DNA of 64,000 nt from an uncultured Bacteroidales bacterium (GTDB lineage: Bacteria; Bacteroidota; Bacteroidia; Bacteroidales; Bacteroidaceae), in the NCBI GenBank assembly GCA_937914945.1, contig CALGJF010000008.1, positions 3,604 through 67,603 of the forward strand, in the 5' to 3' direction. Position 1 is the stretch's first letter; each line of letters opens with the position of its first letter. Position numbers and translations under genes: made by a program. The notes beneath the pieces are model-generated. The model was not told the origin of the DNA. It worked only from the letters and a program-made list of their open reading frames with translations, and made no database searches. Shown here piece after piece: positions 61,795 through 64,000 of the stretch.

Positions 61795-64000
61795 ATGAGA
61801 AAATTTACATCAATTATGTTGATGCTGCTATTTGCAGTAACAACATGGGCTCAGGACTGGTCTACAATTGTTAGTTCTGAAAAGTGTTATACAGTTACAA
61901 CCAAAGATCGTGGTGCTTGGGCTGTAAGAGAGGATGGATCTCAATTTGCATCTACTAATGATTGTGGCAAAGGAACATCTTCTGACGCAAACGACCCCTA
62001 TCAGCAATTTGCAATTTTGTCGGCTAATGGCAGCGATTATTACCTTTACAGCGTTGGTGCTGCAAAATTCATAAAGGCAGACCGTTCTCTAATTGCCGGT
62101 GTTGCCGATGCTATCACATTTGTCGATGCTTCATCACAGGGCGCAGGCCGTATACGCGTTAACTTCAGGGATATTAACAATAGCTATATCAATCTAGGCG
62201 GTGCCAACCAGATGAGCATTGACTGGTGGAGTTCCATCGATGGAGGTAACGCAGTACTTTTGACCGAAGCCGGCGATTTCGACGCATCTGCAGCTCTTGA
62301 AATGTTGAATAGTGTAGTAACAATCACATATAGCTATAAATACAATGACGTTGAGGTTGGCACATCGCAAACAGTTGTAAACAAAAACGAAGCGTACCCT
62401 GCATTTAAGGTACCTTATGGTTTTGCAACAGAGCAGGCAGTTCCCACCGGCACTGCAACAGAAAATGAAACCATTGATGTTGTTTGTACCGATAACCTGC
62501 CTTTTGCTTATTCTGCAACTGCCGATGCAATCTCTACATGGTATTACATACAGATGCACAGCAATCAAAAAAAATATATTCAATACGTTGTCGGTGCAAC
62601 AAACATTGAATGGAAAGATGGAAGCATGACTTCTGGAGAAGCTGATTCTTACTCTTGGGCATTTGTTGGCGATCCCGTCAATGGCTTTAAGCTTGTAAAC
62701 AAGCTTGCCGGAACAAACCAAGCTGTCAATACTAATGGCTCTACAGCTCCTGCTCTTGGCGATATCAATACTGCCGCAGTTTGGAAGATAATTGCAAGCT
62801 CGGCAACTGGCGATGGTTTCTGTATGCAATACCCCGGTGGTCAGAACATGAATGCACAAGGCGAAGCTATTGCTTTTTGGGGTGCTAATGATGCAGGTTC
62901 TACTTTTGTGCTAACAGAACGCCCCTCAGAAGATGCAGCCCTCAGCGCTCTTATCGAAAAAGCAGAGACCCTTTTGGCAAACAACCAGGGAACAGCAATC
63001 GGTTGCTACACAAGTGAGTCTGTTACAAAGCTGAGCAATGCCATAGCAACTGCAAAGGATGTTACATTTGCAGAAGAAAGCGATGTTACTGCATTGCAAA
63101 ATGTTCTTGATGATCTTGATATCATTCTTCCCCAGGAAAACACATTCTACACAATACAGAACAACTACTCAAATATATTTATTGGAACCAATGACGATGG
63201 AGGCCTCATCAGCAAAGACGAAGCAGCCTTGGGCGAGGTATTCCAATTTGTACCTGCGGCAGATAACACATTCTATCTATACAACGTACAGCGTGGTATA
63301 TATTTAAGCACAGCAAAGGGCCACGGCCATGGACAAAACATGGCAACAGCAACTACAACTGCAGAAGCAAAACCTGTAACTATAACTTCATTCGGCACTG
63401 CAGGACACATTGGAATAACACCTGCTGGCGGTACAACAATACACCACGATGCATCATACTCAACAATCGTAGGTTGGACCGGTTCTATAGACTCACGTTC
63501 AGACTGGGCAATTACAGAACTCGAAGCAGATATCACAACCTTGTCTCAAACAATTAACGTGAGCTCAGTTCTCCACTCTACTTTAATTCTTGGCTTCAAT
63601 GCTACCATCCCCGAAGGCGTTGAGTGCTACAAAGCAGTTAGCGCAGAGTCTAATTGGGTAAACCTTGAAAAAATAGATGGCGTTCTCCCCGCAGGTGAGG
63701 CTGTAATTGTTAAAGCAGCAGAGGGCAGCTATGAATTCAAATATACTAATGCAGATGCAAGTACCGGAACAAACCTCCTTGCCGGTACAACCATAACAAA
63801 GAACATCACTCCCGGAAGCACTGCATACGTTCTTTCTGCTCCCGAAGGCACTGTAGGTCTATACCCTGCAAAACTCACCGATGGTGCATTCTTGAACAAC
63901 GCAAACAAAGCATATCTTGTTATTCCCAACACTGAGGCTAATCCTATCGCAAGCTACTCATTCAACTTCGATTGGGAAGGCACAACAGGCATCGAGGGTG
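61795..64000 (+). CDS. Large secreted protein, T9SS-cargo-like, 3'-truncated by window edge
   Basis: The frame opens with ATG at 61795 and stays open for 735 codons to the edge. It has a signal peptide ending TTWAQ (about residue 20: MRKFTSIMLMLLFAVTTWAQ). Residues about 20-150 and 245-375 look like beta-rich ligand-binding-like modules; about 380-440 is a FIVAR-like helical segment (ALSALIEKAETLLANN, VTKLSNAIATAKDV); 'FYTIQNNYSNIFIGTNDDG' begins another module (about 450-580). The last visible residues, DWEGTTGIEG, are just where a T9SS sorting domain usually starts. Codons ending in T (GCT, GGT, TCT, GTT) are commoner than in its neighbours, consistent with high expression. Function is unknown. 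Confidence 0.8.
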   Translation, partial: MRKFTSIMLMLLFAVTTWAQDWSTIVSSEKCYTVTTKDRGAWAVREDGSQFASTNDCGKGTSSDANDPYQQFAILSANGSDYYLYSVGAAKFIKADRSLIAGVADAITFVDASSQGAGRIRVNFRDINNSYINLGGANQMSIDWWSSIDGGNAVLLTEAGDFDASAALEMLNSVVTITYSYKYNDVEVGTSQTVVNKNEAYPAFKVPYGFATEQAVPTGTATENETIDVVCTDNLPFAYSATADAISTWYYIQMHSNQKKYIQYVVGATNIEWKDGSMTSGEADSYSWAFVGDPVNGFKLVNKLAGTNQAVNTNGSTAPALGDINTAAVWKIIASSATGDGFCMQYPGGQNMNAQGEAIAFWGANDAGSTFVLTERPSEDAALSALIEKAETLLANNQGTAIGCYTSESVTKLSNAIATAKDVTFAEESDVTALQNVLDDLDIILPQENTFYTIQNNYSNIFIGTNDDGGLISKDEAALGEVFQFVPAADNTFYLYNVQRGIYLSTAKGHGHGQNMATATTTAEAKPVTITSFGTAGHIGITPAGGTTIHHDASYSTIVGWTGSIDSRSDWAITELEADITTLSQTINVSSVLHSTLILGFNATIPEGVECYKAVSAESNWVNLEKIDGVLPAGEAVIVKAAEGSYEFKYTNADASTGTNLLAGTTITKNITPGSTAYVLSAPEGTVGLYPAKLTDGAFLNNANKAYLVIPNTEANPIASYSFNFDWEGTTGIEG

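Overview
The window is chromosomal DNA from a member of the order Bacteroidales (phylum Bacteroidota), probably gut- or host-associated. Supporting signs are two SusC/SusD pairs, several secreted proteins with type IX secretion (T9SS) C-terminal sorting regions, PorW- and PorX-like T9SS genes next to each other, an S46 dipeptidyl-peptidase, SPII lipoproteins throughout, and promoters of the Bacteroidota -33 TTTG / -7 TAnnTTTG type. No phage, integrase, transposase, rRNA or CRISPR array is visible. The only tRNA is tRNA-Pro(GGG). The species cannot be named from this sequence.

Layout. (1) 1-4525: the 3' end of a cobalamin-dependent methionine synthase (reactivation domain), a PlsC acyltransferase, a DUF4369-like lipoprotein and a DPP7-type S46 peptidase, separated by strong palindromic terminators. 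(2) 4567-13987, minus strand: a secretome cluster of a 1718-aa CotH-kinase/dockerin/cohesin-like protein, a GH29 alpha-fucosidase and a GEVED-like secreted protein. (3) 14280-19890, minus strand: menA with a CPBP protease, tRNA-Pro, a glutamine-amidotransferase/M19 dipeptidase fusion, an Lrp/AsnC regulator and two FKBP prolyl isomerases. (4) 20173-27868: a tandem 73-bp repeat, then a plus-strand operon of a small membrane protein, porW-like, porX-like, tsaE, a small unknown and a YgiQ radical SAM enzyme. A 54-aa rubredoxin and a sirtuin face it.

(5) 28945-45131, minus strand: a 16-kb array in which a lipoprotein with FAS1 (fasciclin) domains, a SusC transporter and a SusD lipoprotein occur twice in the same order, with no recognisable degradative enzyme. 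This is the most unusual locus here. (6) 45378-54111, minus strand: a tightly packed seven-gene unit, etfB-etfA-acyl-CoA dehydrogenase-slyD-aroC-DUF6057-like membrane protein-PD40 lipoprotein with one CxxCH haem motif. (7) 54343-61287, plus strand: a mannose-centred operon of GH5, ROK kinase and two GH92 alpha-mannosidases, most with 4-bp start/stop overlaps. (8) 61795 to the right edge: a large secreted protein, cut by the window, after a long AT-rich leader.

How the genes fit together. The PorW/PorX genes supply part of the T9SS apparatus and its control, and the CotH, GEVED-like and right-edge proteins look like its cargo. GH29, GH5 and GH92 enzymes suggest use of fucosylated and mannosylated host or dietary glycans. 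The FAS1-SusC-SusD array presumably imports an unidentified ligand. Functions come from motif and family recognition by eye; no database search was run.
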